Assembly: GCF_964204865.1 (NCBI RefSeq)
Contig: NC_135254.1
Span: 13,645,001 to 13,709,000, forward strand
DNA from: Styela clava
Lineage: Eukaryota; Chordata; Ascidiacea; Stolidobranchia; Styelidae
Reading direction: 5' to 3'
DNA length: 64,000 nucleotides
The notes beneath the pieces are model-generated. The model was given only the letters and a program-made list of their open reading frames with translations. It was not told the DNA's origin and searched no databases. The translations under genes and the position numbers were made by a program. Positions within the stretch are counted from its first letter, which is position 1. Each line of letters begins with the position of its first letter. Below are positions 11,728 to 21,739 of the stretch, piece after piece.

Positions 11728-12145
11728 TTAGGGAACATTTATATTTTTGCTATTATTTCTGTATTGCTGTTGTTTCTGATCTGATGTTATGAAGAAGACA
11801 TACTCCTGGTTCCGAATACATATATTGCAATTGTATATTTACAAATACAAAGAACAGTTCCAAGTCATGACTGATAAGCCAGACAAAATCAAAATTTCAC
11901 TGCAAGCCCGAGTTCGTTAATTACTTGTCCATCGTTATCCTTTTTTTCTCTCCTAACGATTGGTCGCTTTTATGCTGGTTTTGGTATCCTTAGGGCATGA
12001 CGCGTTATCGTCATCGTACCTTACAGGACGTCTAATTGTTACGTATTTTATGACTGAGAGATTGCTTCTAATTTTAAGATTAGTATGACTTTAAGTCTAA
12101 ACACGTAACTTAACCAAAAGCAGCAAAATTACCCAATATCCTATA
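11728..12145 (-). repeat. Terminal repeat (5' LTR) of small LTR element, copy 1
   Basis: Direct repeat of 10207-10626. The putative primer-binding site starts a few bases inside it on the minus strand (11711-11724). Confidence 0.85.
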
Positions 12146-12872
12146 AGTTTTCCTTTTTTCTCCACAATATTCTATCACGTGGATGTATTATACGGCGCAT
12201 TGCAGTCAAGGCTAATGGATGGAGCGTCTGTGCAGTCGCGTATTTCAGACTTGTGCGATGCTGTATCTCGTATCCGAGAAACAATAAAATACGACGACAC
12301 ATGGAGTGCTTCTTTACGCCGCGGGCAAACAACGCAGCGTTTGATTTTGTCTGCAAAGGAATGCTGTGACATTCTGGTGAATCAAATAGGCGATCGTCTG
12401 CGCACTGAACACCTTGCCGCGTTCTCTTTGATGAACCCCAAAAATTTTTCAAAATTTGCACGTCAATTTCCCATCCATTTGTTGGCTACTGTCTCCAAAT
12501 TTTACCCCATGATAAACGTGGGTAAATTGGAAAATCAATTGCGATGTATATACACCAATCAAACTTTTTTGAACATCACATCAACTTGCGCGCTCTATGG
12601 GTTCCTCATTGATAACACTCTAGTAACTATTTCTGCTTTCTCTAGTAACTAACTAGCCTATTTCTTCCGACGACGCAGAGCGAACATTCAGCACGCTGAA
12701 GCGTATTAAAACGTATCTCAGAAACACAATGAAGCAAGATAGATTAAATTCCTTGGCTGTTTTATCCATTCACAGAGACGTTATTTCTGGGATGCATGAC
12801 TTTAATCAGCGCGTTATTGAGCATTTTGCTTCCAAGAAACCGCGGCGTGTTGCATACATGTTCAAGCAGTAG
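12146..12872 (+). pseudogene. hAT transposase, C-terminal part (ZMYM1-like, with dimerisation region)
   Basis: Continues the transposase interrupted at 10206. The text restarts with a HVDVLYGALQSR motif typical of ZMYM1-like hAT proteins. It runs open through SKFYPMINV to a stop near 12652, then continues in another frame with SDDAERTFSTLKRIKTYLRN and ends FASKKPRRVAYMFKQ-stop at 12872. The S(x)ERTFSTLKRIKTYLR block is the hAT C-terminal dimerisation signature. At least one frameshift separates the two pieces. Confidence 0.78.
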
Positions 12873-13369
12873 AAGTCTAGCAGCATATATATCTATGAGT
12901 GAGCGACGCATGTCCTTATCTTTGCATTAACTTTCCTTTCTTCATAGTAACGTTTTAAACCTTATTTTAGGTTTTGACTGCTTTCCCGAAGTTTCTGTTA
13001 ATATGTCATTGTATTTATCTGGGTAAATATTGCCTTTCCTTTTGAAAGAGGTTTCAAAATAAACTATGTCTATATTTATTAATCCCTTGACTTGGACCGG
13101 TTTTAAAGACACTTTCTTATCGTTAAAAATTGTCGCTTTTGCCGATTGGTTGTTACCGATGGAATGGTTTTTATACTCATAAAATGATGGGAGAACTTAC
13201 AGCGCTCATCCTGTCCCCGTAGATGGGGGTGACTTGGTCCCGCAGTAGCTTGCCCCGGTTGTCAAAATGACCACGCCACTGCTGTAGATTATATTGTGAT
13301 GTTACTTTAAATAAATATGAAATTATTTTAATATTTTGAATTCAAAGTAGATTCCATAAAAACGCGAAC
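12873..13369. other. hAT 3' non-coding end and short spacer
   Basis: Non-coding 3' part of the hAT element up to its terminus at 13281, then about 90 bp of flanking DNA before the second LTR element. No gene seen. Confidence 0.5.
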
Positions 13370-13374
13370 CATAT

Positions 13375-13791
13375 TTAGGGAACATTTATGTTTTTGCTAT
13401 TATTCTGTATTGCTGTTGTTTCTGATCTGATCATATGAAGAAGACATACTCCTGGTACCGAATACATATATTGCAATTGTATATTTACAAATACAAAGAA
13501 CAGTTCCAAGTCATGACTGATAAGTCACATAAAATCAAAGTTTCCCTGCAAGCCCGAGTTCGTTAATTACTTGTCCATCGTTATCCTTTTTTTCTCTCCC
13601 AACGAATGGTCGCTTTTATGCTGGTTTTGGTATCCTTAGGGCATGACGCGTTATCGTCATCGTACCTTACAGGACGTCTAATTGTTACGTATTTTATGAC
13701 TGAGAGATTGCTTCTAATTTTAAGATTAGTATGACTTTAAGTCTAAACACGTAACTTAACCAAAAGCAGCAAAATTACCCAATATCCTATA
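13375..13791 (-). repeat. Terminal repeat (3' LTR) of small LTR element, copy 2
   Basis: 417 bp direct repeat, almost identical to 14885-15301. Confidence 0.88.
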
Positions 13792-14639
13792 CTATGCACC
13801 TACTTTAGCTGCGGAGCAGTGGCCAAGCTTGGGCGTGCAGTGAAAATATATACACAAAATGCAACAAAATTCATAAAAACATAAGAAAGTTGAAATTATG
13901 ATTATGAGACAGAATGTGTGTGTGTTTTACAGTGTATGGAAAGAAAAAGATTTGGCGTTGGTTTATTTTATAATTTAGGTGACAGATTACTACCAATGCT
14001 TAGCTTTAATACACTTCGTTTCACATTAATAAATTTTGAAGCGCTGAAAAAAATAAAAAAAATACGCGTGTTGCGTTTATGAGCCTTTCCGGCTATAATT
14101 GTGATGAGCCTCTTTGGGCGTTTAAAAATAAAAAATGAGAATTTCACTTGCGTTTATGCAAATGCATCCCGAAGCGCTGATTCGAAATACGATCGTATTT
14201 GTAATCATATTTTAAAAAATATGTTAAAGTCAACGTAAAGTATATTTAAAGAAAACGAATGCTAATATCTGCCAAAATCGAATAAATTAAATATTTTTGA
14301 GTAAACCTCGTTGGGTTTAATACCAAATATAGAACGCCTTAAAGATTAGAAAGAAGGAAACGTGAAATACCTGTGAAGAAGAAGAATGTCTGTCCATTAT
14401 GTAAACGAAATTGAAATATTTATAGTACAATATAAAATGCTACAATCGCGCGGTTTCTTGAAGTTGGTTCGCGGGCGTTTCTTTCTGAAGTCTTTCGTTT
14501 CATATCTTTCTCATTTGTTTTTGTAGTCAAGAGTTCCGACTAGTTTTTGATTTTACGTTTTTTTTTCTGGTGTAAAAAATTTCATATAGTATGAATGTTT
14601 TACACACATATTTTTATAACAGTCCATATAATGTGAATC

Positions 14640-14882
14640 TCATACACCTTTTAAATCTAACAGTCTTTTTCTTTTTGTCAGAGTCTTTGGTATTTCGCTT
14701 GTAATTCCTTGATTTTTCATACTGTCTGAATCTTGGTTTGGTTGTTGTTTTTCATTTTCCTTGATCTTTTTATCCTCGGCTTGCTTGTGGAGTTGATGTC
14801 TTTTAGGGGTCACCTTTAGTTCCAACGGTTGCTTTTCAGACTCCATCTCAGAAAGGCGCTGGTTCGTCTGTCGGGTCACCAT
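14640..14882 (-). CDS. 80-residue basic ORF of the small LTR element, copy 2
   Basis: Same frame and start as the ORF at 11483-11725, with a single difference near the C-terminus. It starts within the putative primer-binding site and has no recognised domain. It is the only coding capacity of the element, so replication must depend on proteins from another element. Confidence 0.45.
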   Translation of the reverse strand: MVTRQTNQRLSEMESEKQPLELKVTPKRHQLHKQAEDKKIKENEKQQPNQDSDSMKNQGITSEIPKTLTKRKRLLDLKGV

Positions 14883-14884
14883 TT

Positions 14885-15301
14885 TTAGGGAACATTTAAA
14901 TTTTTGCTATTATTCTGTATTGCTGTTGTTTCTGATCTGATCATATGAAGAAGACATACTCCTGGTACCGAATACATATATTGCAATTGTATATTTACAA
15001 ATACAAAGAACAGTTCCAAGTCATGACTGATAAGTCACATAAAATCAAAGTTTCCCTGCAAGCCCGAGTTCGTTAATTACTTGTCCATCGTTATCCTTTT
15101 TTTCTCTCCCAACGAATGGTCGCTTTTATGCTGGTTTTGGTATCCTTAGGGCATGACGCGTTATCGTCATCGTACCTTACAGGACGTCTAATTGTTACGT
15201 ATTTTATGACTGAGAGATTGCTTCTAATTTTAAGATTAGTATGACTTTAAGTCTAAACACGTAACTTAACCAAAAGCAGCAAAATTACCCAATATCCTAT
15301 A
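14885..15301 (-). repeat. Terminal repeat (5' LTR) of small LTR element, copy 2
   Basis: 417 bp direct repeat of 13375-13791, next to the putative primer-binding site. Confidence 0.88.
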
Positions 15302-15306
15302 CATAT

Positions 15307-16072
15307 ACTGTATATATATGAGAAATCGATCTTAAGATCGGTAAGTATGTTGATAGGTATTTGTCTGTGTGTCAGATGCACGCGATATCTCACGAAAGCG
15401 AGATTGAATCTGCTCCAGATTTTGCATGTGCATTCATCATATGTCAGACCTATTGATTTTGGATGAATTATGTCGTATAATTAGCGAGTTATTAATTAAT
15501 TAGTGATGGGACACAAGGTGTCACTATGGAGTAAGAGTGCTGTTTTGGGGTCCCCTAACTTTCGATCCATAAGTCTTCGGTCTCTGACCGATATTCTTGT
15601 TTGAATATTGATTGATGTTTGACTTTGTTTTTCCATAACTATTTTTTTTTATCCGATGTGCTTACTTTATGATTATCCTGATTCTGAAGTATAGAATTAG
15701 CACTGACTAGTCATGACCAGTTAGCTACGAGTCAGTAGTGGAGTGGTCACCTTCTTAGCGAGAATCATTTAGTTCGAGAGATGTTATTCGGACTGATGTG
15801 AGACTTTTTATACGGGCGTTGAGGAAAAAAATTGACCAAGCATTATTGCGACATAATGACATGGAAACAAGTTGTGAAGTCAATCATGCTGCTCAAATGC
15901 CTTGTGTTTGTCTAGTTTGCTGTTGGGTGCTGTTTTTTGGTTGCAGGGTAGGTACGTGGTTGAATTGTAGTTTTATTAGGGCATTGTCCGTTTTGTGTCA
16001 CCTCTCTGCAGACCGGTAGTAACCTTCCCGCGGACCGGCGATGGGCCACGGCCCGGTGGTTGCCGACCACTG
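15307..16072. other. Spacer ending in a hAT-like terminus
   Basis: No supported gene. The last roughly 60 bases, read as reverse complement, begin CAGTGGTCGGCAACCACCGG, a common hAT end, so 16072 looks like the right terminus of a further element. I could not find its left end. Confidence 0.4.
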
Positions 16073-16080
16073 CTATAGAT

Positions 16081-17634
16081 CAACGGTAGGCAAACCACGG
16101 CTCGAGTTTTTATACGGCTCTTCTCGCTACCATTAATTATTATACAAATTTAAATTAGAGAAACTGTAACAGTAGCCTACTCCCTCAATTTATTCAGCGG
16201 TGAAAGAAGTTTTCATCAATGATTAAGACGAACTACGTTTTAATATGTGTTTGTTTGTTGGTAACCACACATAGATCACAGCACTTAGCAGCATGCTGTA
16301 CAAGAAAGAGAGAGAGCGTAAGCAAGCGAGGTCAAAGATGACAATCAAACACAAGTACAGTATAGCATTAATAATGACGTCATAAATATCATCTTACAGT
16401 ATGAAAATTGTTGTGGTGTGGGATTTTAAATCAGCCAAGCGACAAATCTTAGGTCATCGTGATCAAATGTATACTGCTGAGTTGGCAAGTATTAGAAGCA
16501 AAAATACGATGATGAAAACAGAGTTGCCAAGCCAGAATGGAAGGAAGAATACGCATCTACTAGTCAAGAAAATAAACCTTTGTGTGTACTTAATCTTTCA
16601 TAAGCTGCTCAGTAAAGTCAGTAAATTTTGAACGGCACCATGAAACGAATCACAAAAACCCCATACGAGACTACCCTCGTGAATGAGCTGTAAAAAACAC
16701 AGATGAAATGACTTTAAATTATCGTATTTCTACTTGTATAATACGCACTCATAGATAATACGCGCCTAGATTTTAGTATGTTGTTTACGAGAATTTTTCA
16801 AACTCCATGCATAATACGCATCAACTTATTTCGTCCATCTCTTGCGTTGCTGGTGTTTTTTTTCAGGAAGAGTTTTAGGCATTCTGTCTGCCTGCCTTTT
16901 TTTACCTGTGTATTTGACTGTAAAAGTTTGCCAATAATGACGTGATGTTATTTGAAATTAAAGTATCATGTAAAAAGTTATTTGTATCTCTTCCTTAAGC
17001 TGACAATGCCCAACGTTAGAACGTGTTTTCAGACACCGCACTTCAAAGAGAAACCGTCGGTTTGAGTGACATATGGTGATTTATGACCTTTAAGTTTTGA
17101 CGAAACGAGAGAAACAGACCAGACAATGACAGCAATTAATGAATGTACAGCGTGTTTTTATCACTTTTATTTCACCTTTTTTTCCGACGCTTGAGTTAAT
17201 GAACTGTTTCGCCTTTATCAAAGCTAAATTGTTGTTAAACTGAGTATGCTTCTATATAATCAAGCATGATCTGATTCCACCAGACTTTGCCACAGGAAAT
17301 TTAGAACTTAAGATTAATACGGTAATACCAAAAAGACAGCAGAAATTTATAATATCATTTGGCAAGGAATCCGATGCATCAACTGAAGCTAGTTTTGTTA
17401 TATTATGGAGTATTGGTCGTGTTAAACACCAATAATCTGACTGTATTTTATGAAAAAAAAAGATGTTGTCGCAGTCAATAGCCCAAACGCCGGTTTCGCG
17501 TTTCCCAAATTAGTATCTGTGTATCAGTTACAATGCAAAAGATTTAATGAGCTCTAATATTAACAATTTTGAAAATTATATGGCTCTCACATATTTCTGG
17601 CTTATCCTATGCCAAAAAAATTTGCCCACCCCTG
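16081..17634. mobile_element. Non-autonomous hAT-like element (1,554 bp)
   Basis: Exact 8 bp duplication CTATAGAT on both sides (16073-16080 and 17635-17642). The left end begins CAACGGTAGGCAAACC and the right end read inward begins CAGGGGTGGGCAAATT. No transposase motif was recognised inside; the small ORF at 16401-16631 has none. It inserted directly beside the terminus of another hAT-like element. Confidence 0.78.
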
Positions 17635-18562
17635 CTATAGATGATGACGGCTCATTCGCTTCGGTGAACTGCACAAGTTTATAAACGCCGTTTTAAGTTA
17701 GGAGGTATATATATATAATAAGTTTGTACTGCGTACTATCATTGCAATATTAAGACAAGTAGGCTACTTTGGCCTGGCCTCTAGGTTACGTGTAGTAACC
17801 AGGGTTGCCATATTGGCTTTTTTAACGCCAAATTTGCCATTTTTCAAACACGTTTGGCGTCATAATTTCCGTTTGGCTTTTTTAAAGTCTATTCTAGTGT
17901 CTAGTATTAAAATCATATGAAATACAATATTTAGTGAGTAACAATAACCTATATATTACCTAACTTCTTACAAATTTAACATTTGGATTTCCCCCAGCAT
18001 CAATTTCCCTGTTTATCACCTTAACCGTAAATATATACTAGCCTTAACCATACCCAATAAGAAATATTTGCAGTTTCTGCAGCCTCTCAGACAGATGTTC
18101 AAGCAGATTTGTAAACATTGCCTCGTTTTTATAGTTTTGCGTGTTATTTGTCAGTTTTTAGTTCTATTTTCAAAAAATAGTTGTATAAATTAATTTTCAT
18201 AATGCCTGGTGTTGAGCTTTAGTTTTCTTGCAGTAATCAAAATTTAGTCTCACGAACGATGTGATTAACTACGTTAAAATTACTGAATTACCTATCAGTA
18301 GTCTACCTGTAAGAGGCACGTGGTTAGATAATTTTTTGATTAAATTGATGGTTTTAAATAATAAAAAAAATCAATAGTAAATGAAGATATAGGGAGAATT
18401 TTTTGAGGTATATGATATATCACTAGTTTAAGTAGAAACATGTAGGTATACCACATACTGAAGCGGCTCCCTATATTGTATATATATATTGAATGGTAAA
18501 ATAATGCTGTCCACTCGATGTTTCTTTTTTATTTGTTTATTCGATTTTTTTAAACTGTTGCA

Positions 18563-19496
18563 TATAGAGGACTTGCACGGGTCACGTGACTTTGTTTACT
18601 GGACGGCAAAAAAAACAAAAACGTTCATTTGGCTCCTGTCAGTTGCAAGTCGGATTATACGTTTCCGTTCTGTTTGGCTATTGAAAATGTTTATTTCGTA
18701 TTGTTCCGTTGGCTGTACGTATAGTATAGATAGACAACGAAATAAATCTTCAGTTAAATCCTACTGTTTTTAAAAGATCCGGAACGTTGCCGGCGGTCGT
18801 GTGAACCACCCTCAGTGGGAGGAGAGCTGCAATCCTCTCGCACATAACTACCCCTGCATGGGATTGGAACCTGTGAAACTACCAGGGTGATCAGAGATGC
18901 GGTGGCGAGGGTATTCCTAGATGGCGAATTCAATTGAATTCTGGTTATTTTTTGCATGACACTGGCGTTAAACTTTAGTTATCTATTCAACTTTTCACAC
19001 TTACTAATAGATAACCTGCTAACTAAGGGAACAATATCTTATGGCAATTGATGATTAATTCCTTACACAAGTCAAGTCTGCAAGTAGGCCCACGCCTAGG
19101 CCTACCAATAACAGTAGTTTGTCATCTGCTTTCCATTGAAATGAGGGAGCTTATGAATATTTAAAGAAATTGATAACGGCACATTATCATTCACCATCAA
19201 CGAAGTGCTGTCCGCAAACAGTGAACAAGCGAGATGACCAAGATGTCCTGCCAATAGATGATATCCACATTGCGCGACGTTACGGATCTTTTGAAAACAG
19301 TGGAATATAACTGAAGATCCATTTCGTACTTGTACTATACGTACAGCCAACAGAACAATACGAAATACCCATTTTCAACAGCCAAACAAAACGGAAACGT
19401 ATAATCCGACTTGCAACTGACACGAGCCAAATGGACGTTTTTGTTTTTTTGCCGTCCAGTAAACAAAGTCACGTGACCCGTGCAAGTCCTCTATAG
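18563..19496. mobile_element. P-element/THAP-like foldback element
   Basis: Two inverted arms of about 225 bp (18563-18790 and 19272-19496) start TATAGAGGACTTGCACGGG and contain GGACGGCAAAAAAA. Both arms also contain the opening of a THAP zinc finger: SYCSVGCTYS on the plus strand at about 18,690 and again on the minus strand at about 19,370. In the right arm the text continues to PLFSKDP, resembling the THAP F-P-K-D-P block. Stops follow in both, so no functional protein is made. Fused THAP domains are typical of P-element transposases. No clear target duplication was found. Confidence 0.6.
18800..18935 (-). repeat. Possible tRNA-derived SINE-like segment between the foldback arms
   Basis: On the minus strand this stretch contains CACAGGTTCCAATCCCATGC, resembling a Pol III B box, within a GC-richer segment unlike its surroundings. 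No A box, poly(A) tail or duplication was established. Confidence 0.22.
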
Positions 19497-19803
19497 ATGT
19501 CAGCTGGACTGTATCGTGTCGAATGTAGATTCTGGTGCTGTCATTCAATTAATCCTTTTTACTTTTAAACCTTTCATCCCACTGAAGTGGAAATCGCCAT
19601 TGATAGCAATCGAAAATACAACTTTCAGTGGGAAAAGACAGTTGTGTGACTCACTAAATGAACTGATAGCTCTACATCAGCATTGTGCCAAAGGCTTGAA
19701 ATCTGAAAAATCACGGGGCTTTTGTCCTTAGTAAAATTGTTGGCTTTTTATGTCTTGATTTGGCTTTTTTTGATAGCTGGGATCTGGCAACCCTGGTAGT
19801 AAT

Positions 19804-20240
19804 CAATATGCTGCTGACCTTGCAGGCTATAAATTTGATGTCCGACGCTCGGAGTTACGCGGGATGTGAATTCGTTGTTGTGGATATCAATTTTTACCAA
19901 AACCGCAAATGTATTTTTCCACAATTATTTTTCTGTCACGGTCCCCTACCCGGCCTACAGGCACAGCCGAACTGTGTAATAACGGCACCCGTCGCCTAGC
20001 CTAGCCTAGCAGACAACAAAATTAAACATCTGACGCCGCCCGCCCTGGATTTGACTGAGTTGAAACATTGTTCTGTTTACTATCACAGCAGAGGTAAGAC
20101 AGGAACTTTCATTTGACCTGGTGGCGCTCATGGTAGAAATATCTCTGTCTTGATTACTAGCAAGCAGCCCACAAGCTCACCTACCCGAAGCCGGTGGGCC
20201 AGCCTACTACCATGACTGCCACTTTTGTCTAAATAAAACC
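19804..20240. other. Unassigned spacer
   Basis: No gene, RNA or transposon end recognised. A short CTAGCCTAGCCTAG run lies near 20,000. Confidence 0.4.
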
Positions 20241-20248
20241 ATCAAGAT

Positions 20249-20547
20249 TAGGGGTGGGCAAGCTACGGCCGCGGGCCAAATCCGACCCGCTGGGTACTTC
20301 AACGTCCGATGCTGCCACAACCAAAGTAAAAACACATTTCGATGTTTCCGCTAAAAATTAGGTCAAGGAATTTGTTGAGATTGCAATTGAACTTATTTTT
20401 AGCGAGGTCTATTGTTTTCCACTGTTGCTTTTGTAACACTAGAAATATTGTTCATAAAATGCAACTTTTTATGTCACACTTAAATGGCCGGCCAGGCTGA
20501 GTGGGCAAAAATTTTGGCCCGCGGTGCAAAAACCTTGCCAAACACTG
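20249..20547. mobile_element. 299 bp mini-hAT element
   Basis: The left end TAGGGGTGGGCAAGC and the right end read inward CAGTGTTTGGCAAGG are related, and both arms carry the CGCGGGCCAAA motif common in hAT MITEs. Flanking octamers ATCAAGAT and GTCTAGAT match at six of eight positions. Confidence 0.6.
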
Positions 20548-20555
20548 GTCTAGAT

Positions 20556-21434
20556 TGACCTCAGAAAGTATCTAGATTGTATATATATACCTGAATATAA
20601 AGTCACTAAATTCAATAAAAAAAAGAGTACAAATAGTTCATTATATTACATCATAGTAGATTTCGAAGATCAGTCATCATACTATAGTAACATTGCTGGC
20701 TCACATTGCTGTTGCCGTGTTAGTGTTCCACTTTCTGTCTCTACAAGATTGAAGTTTTATAGACGACTTTCTGCCTTGCCGATAATGTTTTTAGGATAAC
20801 TATGTTTTATGACAGTTGACAGAATGTATGTTGTTGACAGAAAACAAAGACACGCTTTTTAGGACAGTCAAATTTGCAGTAGTCTCTGTTTCAGCTGTTT
20901 GTGTGAGATACCGGTACTCACGTGATTTAGGTTTTATCAACCAATATCTAGATTTTAAAACTAACATCTAGACTGCAAATTTTACATCCTAGATCTTGAA
21001 CAAAACATCTAGATTTAACTATAAGACATCTGAAGAGGCAGCCTCCCTACTACTAACGCAAGTATTGGCTTCCCTGAGTTTGGTCGGATGAAAAAACTTA
21101 CTATCTCGGCGACATCGGACGAATCACCCCGACAGGCCGAAGTCGGAGCAGAAAATTTGTGTTTGAAAAGTTCCATAATCAAGATTGAGAAAAATCTTTT
21201 TTAGAATATATAGCTGCAAATGAAATATATGGAGTCACTGTGACTAACACATACAGAAATACCCATAATCTTTTTCACATGTTCAACTTTTAAAATTGAG
21301 TTGAAGGCTACACCAAAGTATCTGCATTACTCAGCTTCGATGAAGGCAGTTCCAGATATTACTACACTTTTCACTGGATTAGATCGCAATACCTACCATG
21401 ATTCATCCCGTCTTTGGCATTCAATCCCAAACAT
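20556..21434. other. Unassigned sequence left of the duplicated block
   Basis: Only short frames without motifs. The word CTAGAT recurs several times between 20,560 and 21,020 without clear repeat structure. Similarity to the tandemly duplicated block starts at about 21,435. Confidence 0.4.
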
Positions 21435-21605
21435 AATTGCCCATTTTCTCATCTTCGATTGCACAACTTGTGATATTACAGAAGATTCTCCTTCTACACC
21501 ATTTCCTTCTTCTAGATCTCTTGTTAGGTCTGACGTTTCCGCCTTTAGATTAAAATTATTTTTCAACACCAAGATATGATAATAATAACGTGATGAATTT
21601 CTCAC
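21393..21605 (-). pseudogene. BEL/Pao-type gag 5' fragment cut at the duplication breakpoint
   Basis: The minus-strand frame reads YYYHILVLKNNFNLKAETSD, then LTRDLEEG, matching the start of the longer gag relic at 28746 (YCYHILVSINNFNPKAEKSE, LTRDLEKR). The match ends near 21,435, where unrelated sequence follows, marking the left edge of the duplication. Confidence 0.6.
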
Positions 21606-21739
21606 CTTGGATCTGCATGCAATCTAAGGAAGAAGAGTACCTTTGTAGCCTCTTGGACACTGGTATACATTTTCTTTAATATCTTCCGTGTGTCGCATTG
21701 CTGTGGCGCATTGCTGTGGGTGTTATATGAGAAACTACC

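Larger units (their letters stand above)
10207..12145 (-). mobile_element. Small non-autonomous LTR retrotransposon, copy 1 (1,939 bp)
   Basis: Two direct terminal repeats of about 420 bp (10207-10626 and 11728-12145) flank a 1.1 kb interior. A perfect 5 bp target duplication AGTTT lies outside (10202-10206 and 12146-12150). The element begins TTAGGGAAC and ends ATATCCTATA, so its LTRs do not have the usual TG...CA ends. On the minus strand the sequence just inside the right LTR reads TGGTGACCCGACAG, a good tRNA primer-binding site, which sets the orientation. The only ORF is an 80-codon frame (11483-11725). Size and content are those of a TRIM/LARD-like element. It splits the hAT transposase. 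Confidence 0.85.
7668..13281 (+). mobile_element. Decayed ZMYM1-like hAT transposon, interrupted by an LTR element
   Basis: The left end begins CAGTGGCGGCGCGTC and the right end, read as reverse complement, begins CAGTGGCGTGGTCATTTTG, both typical hAT termini. Flanking octamers CTATAGGC (7660-7667) and CTGTAGAT (13282-13289) match at five of eight positions, with only transitions between them, so the target duplication is plausible but eroded. Inside lie two halves of a hAT transposase reading rightwards (8159-10206 and 12146-12872), separated by the LTR element at 10207-12145. An unrelated insert of about 0.7 kb also interrupts the first half. Confidence 0.75.
13375..15301 (-). mobile_element. 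Small non-autonomous LTR retrotransposon, copy 2 (1,927 bp), young
   Basis: Same architecture as 10207-12145: LTRs at 13375-13791 and 14885-15301, perfect 5 bp target duplication CATAT (13370-13374 and 15302-15306), the same TTAGGG...CCTATA ends, the same primer-binding site on the minus strand (14868-14881) and the same 80-codon ORF. I found only two mismatches between its two LTRs (around the GTTTTTGC/AATTTTTGC position), so this insertion is recent. It lies only about 90 bp beyond the hAT end. Confidence 0.88.
17800..19795. mobile_element. hAT-like element (1,996 bp) carrying a nested P/THAP-like foldback
   Basis: The ends are CAGGGTTGCCA... and ...TGGCAACCCTG. Flanking octamers GTAGTAAC (17792-17799) and GTAGTAAT (19796-19803) match at seven of eight bases. 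Most of the interior is occupied by the foldback at 18563-19496. The remaining interior has no recognised transposase; a plus ORF at 19480-19731 is unassigned. Confidence 0.72.

Noticed and set aside
7660..13289. Exact target duplication for the ZMYM1-like hAT
   Set aside because: CTATAGGC and CTGTAGAT share only five of eight bases; reported as plausible, not as proven.
13375..15301. Interpretation of the two 1.9 kb repeats as one segmental duplication
   Set aside because: Each copy has its own perfect 5 bp target duplication and different flanks, so they are independent insertions.
18800..18935. Functional tRNA gene
   Set aside because: Only a B-box-like word is visible; no cloverleaf could be drawn.
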